From Streptomyces sp. JH34 (GTDB lineage: Bacteria; Actinomycetota; Actinomycetes; Streptomycetales; Streptomycetaceae), in assembly GCF_029428875.1 (NCBI RefSeq), contig NZ_JAJSOO010000001.1:1302001-1366000 (forward strand): a stretch of 64,000 bases of DNA. The letters run 5' to 3'. Below, piece after piece: positions 1 through 8,172 of the stretch. Both the position numbers and the translations under genes were made by a program. Below the pieces are notes generated by a model. It did no database searches. It was not told the origin of the DNA and saw nothing but the letters and a program-made list of their open reading frames with translations. Every line of letters starts with the position of its first letter. Position 1 is the first letter of the stretch.

Positions 1-1
1 G

Positions 2-712
2 GACACCGCGTACCACGCCAAGAGCGCCAACGCCTCGTCGCTCGGCATCGAGCACGAGGGCTTCATCGACGACCCGTCGTGGTTCACCGACACGATGTAC
101 CGCTCGTCGGCGGCGCTGACGAAGTACCTGTGCGACCGGTACGGCATCCCCAAGGACCGCTCTCACGTCATCGGGCACAGCGAGGCACCCGGCAACGACC
201 ACACCGACCCGGGCGCCAACTGGAACTGGACCTACTACATGCAGCTCGTCAAAGGCGCCACCGGTTCGGCCGACGGACTGAGCTTCGCGTCGTACACGAC
301 CCAGCAGAGCGGCTCGACGGGTTCCCAGGTGAAGGCCCTGCAGACGCTGCTCAACCAGCAGGGCTACGGGGCCGGCGCCGAGGACGGCGTCTTCGGCACC
401 GCCACCGGCAACGCCGTGAGGGCCTTCCAGACCGCGCGCGGTCTCGACGCCGACGGCGCGGTCGGCCCGAGGACCTGGACCGCGCTGCTCTCGGCCGGCA
501 CCACTCCGGCCCTGGGCACCGGCGCCTCGGGCGACGCGGTGAAGCGGCTGCAACGGGCACTGACCGCGGCGCTGGGCAGAACCGTCGCCGCCGACGGGGC
601 CTTCGGTGCGAACACGGCCCAGGCGGTCCGCGACTACCAGAGCTCGCGGAAGCTCTCGGTCGACGGCAGCGTCGGCCCCGACACCTGGGCAGCACTGCAG
701 TCAGGACGCTGA
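2..712 (+). CDS. N-acetylmuramoyl-L-alanine amidase with two peptidoglycan-binding domains (5' end outside window)
   Basis: The reading frame is open from base 2, so the N-terminus (probably with a secretion signal) lies outside the window. The first part carries the end of an Amidase_2/PGRP fold: IEHEG, then GHSEAPGNDHTDPG with the typical zinc-ligand His and Asp, then W-N-W. Two PG_binding_1 repeats follow, each with the QxxLxxxGY / DGxFGxxT / VGPxTW pattern (roughly bases 305-500 and 515-705). The family cleaves the amide bond between MurNAc and the stem peptide, here probably as an exported, wall-bound enzyme. The translation ends cleanly after the second repeat. Whether it acts in cell-wall turnover or lysis of competitors cannot be told from this fragment. 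Confidence 0.9.
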   Translation, partial: DTAYHAKSANASSLGIEHEGFIDDPSWFTDTMYRSSAALTKYLCDRYGIPKDRSHVIGHSEAPGNDHTDPGANWNWTYYMQLVKGATGSADGLSFASYTTQQSGSTGSQVKALQTLLNQQGYGAGAEDGVFGTATGNAVRAFQTARGLDADGAVGPRTWTALLSAGTTPALGTGASGDAVKRLQRALTAALGRTVAADGAFGANTAQAVRDYQSSRKLSVDGSVGPDTWAALQSGR

Positions 713-849
713 CCCTCCGCCCCCGCGCCCGCCCGTGTGCTCCGGAGCGCACCCGGAAGGAACCGGTACGCCTTCCCCCGCACGGCGCCCACCGGCGAGT
801 CTGAGTCCTGTCGGCACCCGGCCGACAGGACCTGGAGGGCGGTCAGAAG

Positions 850-1014
850 ATGGCTCGTACGCAGCCGAGGTGCGGAGCACTCACCCAGCGGGGGACGCGC
901 TGCCGGCGGCTGGCGATGAAGGACGCCTCCCGCTGCGACCGGCACCGGGGCGACTGGTCGCAGTACACCGTCGCACGGCGCAAGGCACAGGAGAAGGCGG
1001 CCCGCGCCGGGTGA
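850..1014 (+). CDS. Small Cys/His-rich protein with CGALTQRGTRC motif
   Basis: A 54-residue ORF preceded by a purine-rich ribosome site (GGAGGG, about 10 nt upstream). It contains C-G-A-L-T-x-R-G-T-R-C-R-R followed by C-D-R-H-R, a Cys3-His arrangement that could bind a metal. From memory, short actinobacterial and phage proteins share the CxALTxxGxxC signature, but I know of no assigned function. Codon use is normal for the host. It lies between the amidase and the minus-strand xdhC with no obvious partner. It is the only ORF I can support between 713 and 1110. Confidence 0.6.
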   Translation: MARTQPRCGALTQRGTRCRRLAMKDASRCDRHRGDWSQYTVARRKAQEKAARAG

Positions 1015-1110
1015 GGACGGCTGCCTCCGGGGGCGGCGCCGGTACGGAATGGGCCGATGAGCATCGACTGAACTTCCTCGGCTCTGCGCCGGACCCGGTC
1101 GCCGTCGGCT

Positions 1111-2250
1111 TCAGGCCACCGGAATCAGGGCGGGACCGCTCTCGTGATGGATCGGCGTGTGCGCGCCCTTCAGGGGCAGCCCCGTGCCACCGCGCCGGTC
1201 GGCGACGATCTCGGCCGCGATGGAGAGCGCGGTCTCCTCCGGCGTACGGGCCCCGAGGTCCAGCCCGATCGGCGAGTGCAGCGAGGCCAGTCGGCTCTCG
1301 GTGACACCCGCCTCGCGCAGTCGCTGGTTGCGCTCCAGATGGGTACGGCGGGAGCCCATCGCGCCGACGTAGGCGACCGGCAGCCGCAACGCCAGCTCCA
1401 GCAGCGGGACATCGAACTTCGCGTCGTGCGTGAGGACGCAGAGCACCGTCCGCGCGTCCACGTCGGCGGTGGCGAGGTACCGGTGCGGCCAGTCCACGAC
1501 GATCTCGTCGGCGTCGGGGAACCGGGCCTCGGTAGCGAAGACGGGGCGGGCGTCGCAGACGGTGACGCGGTAGCCGAGGAAGCGGCCGGCCCTCACCAGG
1601 GCGGCGGCGAAGTCGATGGCCCCGAAGACGATCATCCGGGGCGGCGGGACGCTCGATTCGACGAGCAGGGTCAGGGGGCTGCCGCAGCGGGAGCCCTCCA
1701 CGCCGATGACGAGCTCCCCGGTGCGGCCCGCGTCGAGCATCGCGCGGGCCTCGGCGGCCGCCGTGCGGTCGAGCCCGGCAGGTCCGCCGAGCCCACCCTC
1801 GTACGCGCCGTCGGCGTGGACGAGCAGGGGCCGGCCGAGCAGTTCGGCGGGCCCTTCGGTGACGCGGGCGACCGCCGCCGCCCGGCCTCCGGCGGCGGCG
1901 GCGAACGCGGCGGCGAACACCGGGCGCGCGGGGTCGTCCGCACGCACCGGGGTCACCAGGATGTCGACGACTCCTCCGCAGGTCAGGCCGACCGCGTAGG
2001 CGTCGTCGTCGCTGTAGCCGAAGCGCTCACGGACGGTCGCGCCGTCCTCGATCGCCTGCCGGCACAGCTCGTACACCGCGCCCTCCACACATCCGCCGGA
2101 GACCGATCCGACGGCCGTGCCGTCGCCGTCCACGGCGAGGGCGGCACCCGGCTGCCGGGGCGCGCTGCCGCCGACGGCCACCACGGTGGCCACGGCGAAC
2201 GAGCGGCCCTGCCCGACCCACCGGTGGAGCTCCTCGGCGATGTCCAGCAT
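1111..2250 (-). CDS. xdhC: XdhC/CoxI family xanthine dehydrogenase accessory protein
   Basis: A 379-residue protein of the XdhC family, which binds and inserts (sulfurylated) molybdenum cofactor into xanthine dehydrogenase. The N-terminal part shows the GSVSGGCVEG signature and the C-terminal part the MGSRRTHLERNQRLREAG segment before a Rossmann-like end (GLDLGARTPEETALSIAAEI). The ATG at 2250 is chosen because AGAAGGAG stands just upstream of it; the longer in-frame extension is not supported. It is the last gene of the minus-strand purine set and follows the permease after about 40 bases. Confidence 0.93.
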   Translation of the reverse strand: MLDIAEELHRWVGQGRSFAVATVVAVGGSAPRQPGAALAVDGDGTAVGSVSGGCVEGAVYELCRQAIEDGATVRERFGYSDDDAYAVGLTCGGVVDILVTPVRADDPARPVFAAAFAAAAGGRAAAVARVTEGPAELLGRPLLVHADGAYEGGLGGPAGLDRTAAAEARAMLDAGRTGELVIGVEGSRCGSPLTLLVESSVPPPRMIVFGAIDFAAALVRAGRFLGYRVTVCDARPVFATEARFPDADEIVVDWPHRYLATADVDARTVLCVLTHDAKFDVPLLELALRLPVAYVGAMGSRRTHLERNQRLREAGVTESRLASLHSPIGLDLGARTPEETALSIAAEIVADRRGGTGLPLKGAHTPIHHESGPALIPVA

Positions 2251-2291
2251 GGTGTTTCTCCTTCTGGCCGATGTGCGGGGCGCGGCAGGCG

Positions 2292-3749
2292 TCAGCTGAC
2301 GCCCAGCCGGCTCTCGATGGGATGGAGGGCGAAGTAGACGACGAAGACCACCGTCAGGACCCACATGAAGGCGCCGACCTCACGGGCCCTGCCCTGGGCG
2401 AGCTTGATGGCCGAGTACGAGATGACGCCCGCGGCGACACCCGTGGTGATGGTGTAAGTGAACGGCATCAGGACGACGGTGAGGAAGACCGGGACGGCGA
2501 CCGACCGGTCCGCCCAGTCCACGTGCCGGGCGTTCTGCATCATCATGGCGCCGATGACGACCAGGGCGGCGGAGGCCACCTCGGCCGGCACGATCGCGGT
2601 GAGCGGGGTGAAGAAGAGGCAGGCGGCGAAGAAGAGCCCGGTGACGACCGAGGCGAGCCCGGTACGGGCGCCCTCGCCGACGCCGGTCGCCGACTCGACG
2701 AACACGGTCTGGCCGGAGCCTCCGGCCACACCGCCGATGGCACCGCCCGCGCCGTCGATGAACAGTGCCTTCGACAGGCCGGGCATGCGGCCCTTGTCGT
2801 CCGCGAGTTTCGCCTCCGTACCGACTCCGATGATGGTGGCCATCGCGTCGAAGAAGCCGGCCAGGACGAGCGTGAAGACGATCATGCCGACCGTCATCAC
2901 ACCGACGTCGCCCCAGCCGCCGAACTCGACGTCCCCGAAGAGCGAGAAGTCGGGCGCGGAGACCGCGCTGCCGCTCAGCTCGGGCGGGCCGCTGCTCCAT
3001 GCCTTCGGGTCGACGTCTCCGACGGCGTTGACGGCGATCGCGCCCAGGGTACCGACGACGATGCCGATCAGGATGGCACCGGGGACGTCGCGCGCCTGCA
3101 GCATGAAAATCAGCAGCAGGGTGACGGCGAAGACGAGGACCGGCCAGCCGGCGAGCTCCCCGCTGGGGCCGAGGGACAGCGGGGTCGCGGTGCCCTGGTG
3201 GACGAAGCCGGCCTTGAAGAGGCCGATGAGGGCGATGAAGAGGCCGATCCCGATGGTGATGCCGTGCTTCAGGGCGAGCGGGATGGCGTTCATGATCATT
3301 TCGCGGAGGCCGGTGACGACGAGCAGGCAGATCACCAGCCCGTAGACCACACACATGCCCATGGCCTGCGGCCAGGTCATGGCCGGAGCCACCTGCGAAG
3401 CGAGCACGCCGGAGACGCTCAGTCCGGCGGCGAGCGCCAGGGGCACCTTGCCGACGAAGCCCATCAGCAGGGTGGTGGCCGCCGCCGCGAGGGCCGTGGC
3501 GGTGATCAGCCCGGACCGGCCGAGCAACTGCCCGTCGACGTCCTCGCCGCCGAGGATGAGCGGGTTGAGCAGGAGGATGTACGCCATGGCCATGAAGGTC
3601 GTGACGCCGCCGCGCACTTCACGTGCGACGGTCGATCCGCGTTCGGATATGTGGAAGTACCGGTCGAGCCGGGACCGTCCGGCGGAAACACGCGAGCCGG
3701 GGCCCGCGTCCTCCGCGCCTGTCCTGGGTTCCACGGACTGCTGGGTCAT
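2292..3749 (-). CDS. NCS2 (AzgA-like) purine permease
   Basis: A 485-residue polytopic membrane protein of the nucleobase:cation symporter-2 family, AzgA branch. The N-terminus has FxISxRGSTVxREVRGGVTTFMAMAYILLLNPLIL, characteristic of bacterial adenine/guanine/hypoxanthine permeases. About 12 hydrophobic segments follow, and the region near VGTEAKLADDKGRMPGLSKALFIDGAGG matches the conserved central loop. The start at 3749 follows a GGGAG ribosome site; the upstream in-frame ATG would add a Pro/Arg-rich tail unlike the family. Its place between xdh structural genes and xdhC suggests import of purines for catabolism. Confidence 0.93.
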   Translation of the reverse strand: MTQQSVEPRTGAEDAGPGSRVSAGRSRLDRYFHISERGSTVAREVRGGVTTFMAMAYILLLNPLILGGEDVDGQLLGRSGLITATALAAAATTLLMGFVGKVPLALAAGLSVSGVLASQVAPAMTWPQAMGMCVVYGLVICLLVVTGLREMIMNAIPLALKHGITIGIGLFIALIGLFKAGFVHQGTATPLSLGPSGELAGWPVLVFAVTLLLIFMLQARDVPGAILIGIVVGTLGAIAVNAVGDVDPKAWSSGPPELSGSAVSAPDFSLFGDVEFGGWGDVGVMTVGMIVFTLVLAGFFDAMATIIGVGTEAKLADDKGRMPGLSKALFIDGAGGAIGGVAGGSGQTVFVESATGVGEGARTGLASVVTGLFFAACLFFTPLTAIVPAEVASAALVVIGAMMMQNARHVDWADRSVAVPVFLTVVLMPFTYTITTGVAAGVISYSAIKLAQGRAREVGAFMWVLTVVFVVYFALHPIESRLGVS

Positions 3750-3972
3750 GTTGCCTGACTCCCAAGGTTCACAGGGGCACCCGCGTGGAGCTGTCGTGAT
3801 TGCGGGATTTGGGATGACTGCGAGGCGCACGACCCGGGGGACGGCCCGAGGCGAACTCTTCGTACGGATGGTGCGGTCGGTGCGGTCAGGGGGTGACTCC
3901 GGACGGCGCGCGGCGCGGGGAAGTGTGACGTCCACGGCAGGTGCGCACCGCCCGGAGGGTCTTGAGGAGCCC

Positions 3973-6390
3973 TCAGGTGCCGGTGATGTGCTCGGGGCGC
4001 ACCGGGGTCCTGTTGAGCTCCAGGCCCGTCGCGTTCCGGATCGCCGCGAGGACGGCCGGGGTGGACGACAGGGTCGGGGCCTCGCCGATGCCGCGCAGCC
4101 CGTACGGGGCGTGGTCGTCGGCGAGTTCGAGCACGTCGACCGGGATGGTCGGCGTGTCGAGGATGGTGGGGATCAGGTAGTCGGTGAAGGAGGGGTTGCG
4201 CACCTTCGCCGTCCTCGGATCGACGATGATCTCCTCCATGACGGCGACACCCAGCCCCTGGGTGGTGCCGCCCTGGATCTGGCCGACGACGGAGAGCGGG
4301 TTGAGCGCCTTGCCGACGTCCTGGGCGCACGCGAGCTCGATGACCTTGACCAGGCCGAGTTCGGTGTCGACCTCCACCACCGCGCGGTGTGCGGCGAAGG
4401 AGTACTGGACGTGGCCGTTGCCCTGTCCGGTGCGCAGGTCGAAGGCCTCGGTGGGCCGGTGGCGCCACTCCAGTTCGACGTCGACCGCCTCGCCCTCCAG
4501 CACGTCGGCCAGCGAGGCGAGCACCTCACCCCCGTCGGTGACGACCTTGCCGCTCTCCAGGAGGAGTTCGGCGGTGGCCCAGGCGGGGTGGTACGTCCCG
4601 AACTTGCGGCGGCCGATCTCCAGGACCTGTTCCCGGACGGCCTCACAGGAGTTCTTCACGGCGCCCCCGGTGACGTACGTCTGCCGGGAGGCCGAGGTGG
4701 AGCCGGCCGAACCGACCTGGGTGTCGGCGGGGTGGATGGTCACCTGGCTGACGCCCAGTTCGGTGCGGGCGATCTGGGCGTGGACCGTGACGCCGCCCTG
4801 TCCGACCTCGGCCATCGCGGTGTGCACGGTGGCGACCGGTTCGCCGTTGATGACCTCCATCCGCACCCGGGCGGTGGAGTAGTCGTCGAAGCCCTCGGAG
4901 AAGCCGACGTTCTTCAGCCCGACGGCGTAGCCCACACCCCGCACGACACCTTCGCCGTGGGTCGTGTTGGACAGGCCTCCGGGAAGGGCGCGTACGTCGA
5001 CGGAGCTGCCGTCCGCGTCGGCCGACAGCCACTGCTGCTCGGGCGGCAGGGGCCTCGCCTTGACGCGGCGCAGCAGTTCGGCGACCGGGGCCGGTGAGTC
5101 GACGGGCTGTCCGGTGGGGAGCAGGGTGCCCTGCTCCATGGCGTTCAGCTGACGGAGTTCGACCGGGTCCATGTCCAGGGCGGCTGCGAGCTTGTCCATC
5201 TGCGCCTCGTAGGCGAAGCAGGCCTGGACCGCGCCGAAGCCGCGCATGGCGCCGCAGGGCGGGTTGTTGGAGTAGAGGGCGATCGCCTCGATGTCGACGT
5301 CCTCGACCACGTACGGTCCGACCGCGAGCGAGGAGGCGTTGCCGACGACGGCGGGGGAGGCGGAGGCGTAGGCGCCGCCGTCCAGCACGATCCGGCACTT
5401 CACGTGGGTGAGCTTGCCGTCCCTGGTCGCGCCGTGCTCGTAACGCAGCTTCGCGGGGTGCCGGTGGACGTGTCCGAAGAAGGACTCGAAGCGGTTGTAG
5501 ACCATCTTGACCGGCTTGCCGGTGCGCAGCGCCAGCAGGCAGGCGTGGATCTGCATCGACAGGTCCTCGCGTCCGCCGAAGGCGCCGCCGACGCCGGAGA
5601 GCGTCATGCGGACCTTGTCCTCGGGCAGGCCGAGGACGGGGGCGATCTGGCGGAGGTCGGAGTGCAGCCACTGGGTGGCGACGTAGAGCTCCACACCGCC
5701 GTCCTCGGACGGCACGGCGAGGCCGGACTCCGGGCCGAGGAAGGCCTGGTCCTGCATCCCGAAGACGTAGTCCCCGGTGACGATCACATCGGCCCGCGCG
5801 GCGGCCGCGTCGGCGTCGCCCCGGACGATGGGCTGGCGGTGGACGATGTTGGGGTGCGGCACGTGCCCGATGTGGTGGTCGGTGCGGCCCTCGTGGACGA
5901 GCACCGCGCCGGGCGCCGTCGCGGACGCCTCGTCCGTGACGACCGGCAGTTCCGCGTAGTCGATACGGATCTTGGCGGCGGCGCGGCGCGCGGTCTCCGG
6001 GTGGTCGGCGGCGACGAGCGCCACGGGTTCGCCGTGGTGGCGGACCTTGCCGTGGGCGAGGACCGGGGTGTCCTGGATCTCCAGCCCGTAGTTCTTCATC
6101 GCGGCGGGCAGGTCGTCGTAGGTCAGCACGGCGTACACGCCGGGTGTGGCGACGGCCTCGCCGATGTCGATGGAGCGGATCTCCGCGTGCGCGACGGTGG
6201 AACGGAGGGTGTGGCCCCACAGCATGTCCTCGTGCCACATGTCCGAGGAGTAGGCGAACTCGCCGGTGACCTTGAGGGTGCCGTCGGGCCGAAGGGTGGA
6301 CTCGCCGATGCCACCCCGGGTCTGGGAGCCCTGGGTGATCCTGGTGGGGGTGCCGGCCGGTACGGACGCGGCTCGTGGGTGCAGCGCCAT
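3973..6390 (-). CDS. Xanthine dehydrogenase, molybdopterin-binding subunit
   Basis: An 805-residue large subunit of a three-subunit xanthine dehydrogenase (PucD type), which oxidises hypoxanthine and xanthine to urate. Visible hallmarks are TGEFAYSSDMW near the N-terminus, the Moco contact GVGGAFGGREDLSMQ in the middle, PPCGAMRGFG, and AEVGQGGVTVHAQIA toward the C-terminus, plus QGLGVAVMEE near the end. The ATG at 6390 is two bases after the stop of the 2Fe-2S gene, so the two are almost certainly translated together. The N-terminal extension possible in this frame is only the shadow of that gene. The 220 bases after its stop precede the permease start. Confidence 0.95.
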   Translation of the reverse strand: MALHPRAASVPAGTPTRITQGSQTRGGIGESTLRPDGTLKVTGEFAYSSDMWHEDMLWGHTLRSTVAHAEIRSIDIGEAVATPGVYAVLTYDDLPAAMKNYGLEIQDTPVLAHGKVRHHGEPVALVAADHPETARRAAAKIRIDYAELPVVTDEASATAPGAVLVHEGRTDHHIGHVPHPNIVHRQPIVRGDADAAAARADVIVTGDYVFGMQDQAFLGPESGLAVPSEDGGVELYVATQWLHSDLRQIAPVLGLPEDKVRMTLSGVGGAFGGREDLSMQIHACLLALRTGKPVKMVYNRFESFFGHVHRHPAKLRYEHGATRDGKLTHVKCRIVLDGGAYASASPAVVGNASSLAVGPYVVEDVDIEAIALYSNNPPCGAMRGFGAVQACFAYEAQMDKLAAALDMDPVELRQLNAMEQGTLLPTGQPVDSPAPVAELLRRVKARPLPPEQQWLSADADGSSVDVRALPGGLSNTTHGEGVVRGVGYAVGLKNVGFSEGFDDYSTARVRMEVINGEPVATVHTAMAEVGQGGVTVHAQIARTELGVSQVTIHPADTQVGSAGSTSASRQTYVTGGAVKNSCEAVREQVLEIGRRKFGTYHPAWATAELLLESGKVVTDGGEVLASLADVLEGEAVDVELEWRHRPTEAFDLRTGQGNGHVQYSFAAHRAVVEVDTELGLVKVIELACAQDVGKALNPLSVVGQIQGGTTQGLGVAVMEEIIVDPRTAKVRNPSFTDYLIPTILDTPTIPVDVLELADDHAPYGLRGIGEAPTLSSTPAVLAAIRNATGLELNRTPVRPEHITGT

Positions 6391-6392
6391 GG

Positions 6393-6989
6393 CTATCGGA
6401 CCGTCTCTTCCTGACGGGCGGCCGCGAGGCGGACCGCGTCGAGGATCTTCTCGTAACCGGTGCAGCGGCAGAGGTTGCCGGAGAGCGCCTCGCGGATGTC
6501 CTGGTCGGAGGGTGAGGGGTGGGTCTCCAGCAGCTCGTCCGCCGCGACCAGCAGGCCGGGGGTGCAGAAGCCGCACTGGACCGCACCGGCGTCGATGAAC
6601 GCCTGCTGGATCGGGGAGAGTTCGGCGGCCTCGGCGCCCTGCTCGTCGGGGGGCCCGGCCTGTCGGCGCTTGGCCTGGTCGAGCGAGGTGCCGCAGGTGC
6701 CGGCGGCGCAGCCCGCTCCGGGGTGGGCGTCGTCGCGGTGCCGGGCGTAGTCCGCCAGCCCTTCGACGGTGACGATCTCGCGTCCTTCCGCCTGGCCGGC
6801 CGCGACGAGACAGGAACAGACCGGCACGCCGTCGAGGCGGACGGTACAGGAGCCGCATTCACCCTGTTCGCAGGCGTTCTTGGAGCCGGGCAGGCCCATG
6901 CGCTCACGCAGGACGTACAGCAGGGACTCGCCCTCCCACACGTCGTCGGCTTCCTGCTTCCGGCCGTTGACCGTGAAGTTCACTCGCAT
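6393..6989 (-). CDS. Xanthine dehydrogenase, 2Fe-2S subunit
   Basis: A 198-residue iron-sulfur subunit (PucE type). The plant-ferredoxin cluster ligands are visible as C-EQGE-C-GS-C and a later C, and the second cluster domain as CGFCTPG and CRCTGYEKI. The protein carries electrons from the Mo centre to FAD. A linker (roughly residues 85-130, with GAGCAAGTCGTSL and a Gln/Ala-rich stretch) is longer than in compact family members. ATG at 6989 directly follows the stop of the FAD subunit. Confidence 0.95.
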   Translation of the reverse strand: MRVNFTVNGRKQEADDVWEGESLLYVLRERMGLPGSKNACEQGECGSCTVRLDGVPVCSCLVAAGQAEGREIVTVEGLADYARHRDDAHPGAGCAAGTCGTSLDQAKRRQAGPPDEQGAEAAELSPIQQAFIDAGAVQCGFCTPGLLVAADELLETHPSPSDQDIREALSGNLCRCTGYEKILDAVRLAAARQEETVR

Positions 6990-6991
6990 GA

Positions 6992-7882
6992 TCAAGCAGC
7001 TCCTTCGAGGGCGCGTCCCGCTCCGCGGTACTGCTCCCAGGTCCAGCCCAGCGTGCGGCGGGCCATGATGCCGACGGCGTGCCGGCGGTAGGCGGCGGTG
7101 CCCCGTACGTCGTCGATGGGGTTGCAGGCCCCGGCGGCGAGCTGGGCGAACTGCTTGGCCACGGAGGGGGTGATGATCTTCCCGCTCTCCCAGAACCCGC
7201 CCTCCTCCAGCGCGGCGTTCAGGAAGTCCTCGGCCTCCTTCGCCCGGACCGGGGTCGGGGCGGCGGAGCCGATGCCCGTGCGCACGGTGCGGCTTTCGGG
7301 GTGGAGCGCGAGACCGAAGGCGCAGACGGCGATGACCATCGCGTTGCGGGTGCCCACCTTCGAGTACTGCTGGGGGCCGTCGGCCTTCTTGATGTGCACG
7401 GCCCGGATCAGCTCGTCCGGCGCGAGGGCGTTGCGCTTGACGCCGGTGTAGAAGTCGTCGATCGGGATCATCCGCGTCCCCCGTACGGACGCGGCCTCGA
7501 CCTCGGCGCCCGCGGCGAGCAACGCCGGGTGGGCGTCGCCTGCGGGCGAGGCGGTGCCCAGGTTGCCGCCGACGCCGCCGCGGTTGCGGATCTGCGGCGA
7601 GGCGACGGTGTGCGAGGCGAGGGCGAGCCCGGGCAGCTCGGCCCGCAGGTTCTCCATCACGGCGCTGTACGGCACGGAGGCCCCGAGACGCACGGTGTCC
7701 GGGCCCACCTGCCACTCGGACAGCTCACCGATGCGGTTCAGGTCCATGAGGTGTCCGGGCCGCCGGTGGTCGAAGTTGATCTCGACCATCACATCGGTGC
7801 CCCCCGCGATGGGCACGGCCTCGAGGTGCTCGGCCTTGGCGGCGAGCGCCTCCTCCCAGCTGGCGGGGCGAAGGAAGTCCAT
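6992..7882 (-). CDS. Xanthine dehydrogenase, FAD-binding subunit
   Basis: A 296-residue FAD-binding subunit (PucC type). It opens with MDFLRPASWEEAL, then shows the FAD signature PIAGGTDVMVEIN, and RNRGGVGGNLGTASPAGD in the middle, both diagnostic. The C-terminal CO-dehydrogenase flavoprotein domain follows. The start at 7882 has GAAGAAGAGAG upstream. It is the first gene of the minus-strand purine operon and faces pucR across 290 bases. Confidence 0.95.
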   Translation of the reverse strand: MDFLRPASWEEALAAKAEHLEAVPIAGGTDVMVEINFDHRRPGHLMDLNRIGELSEWQVGPDTVRLGASVPYSAVMENLRAELPGLALASHTVASPQIRNRGGVGGNLGTASPAGDAHPALLAAGAEVEAASVRGTRMIPIDDFYTGVKRNALAPDELIRAVHIKKADGPQQYSKVGTRNAMVIAVCAFGLALHPESRTVRTGIGSAAPTPVRAKEAEDFLNAALEEGGFWESGKIITPSVAKQFAQLAAGACNPIDDVRGTAAYRRHAVGIMARRTLGWTWEQYRGAGRALEGAA

Positions 7883-8048
7883 GAGTGGCTCTCTTCTTCT
7901 CGGTCGGGTCGTTCGGCTGGGGCTGGGGACGGCCGGCCCGCCGGCCTGCCGCCCTTCGACGGAGGCCGTTGCTGTGTTGTTCACGTGGTGTGTGGCCCAG
8001 TACACAAGCCTTGCTCCACTCGGTGCAGTCACCGAAACCATGAAGGAA

Positions 8049-8079
8049 TTGGCTGGTCCCCGTCCCCGTCTTGTAGATT
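8049..8079 (+). promoter_or_regulatory. Possible pucR promoter in the pucR/xdh divergent region
   Basis: TTGGCT (8049-8054) and TAGATT (8074-8079) with a 19-base spacer form a weak vegetative-type promoter about 95 bases upstream of pucR. The rest of the 7883-8172 gap is less G+C-rich than the genes and must hold the xdh promoter and PucR binding sites, which I could not place. Confidence 0.3.
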
Positions 8080-8172
8080 CGAACGAATGGCGGGTCCCGG
8101 TAACCTCACCGCAATTCACAGGAGACCTCCGCCGTCCCCACGCACCCACGAAGAGATCGGCGGCAATCGACG

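Noticed and set aside
3973..6907. Long extensions of the xanthine dehydrogenase large-subunit frame upstream of 6390
   Set aside because: The extra residues are Arg/Pro-rich and lie over the 2Fe-2S subunit gene; ribosome spacing supports 6390.
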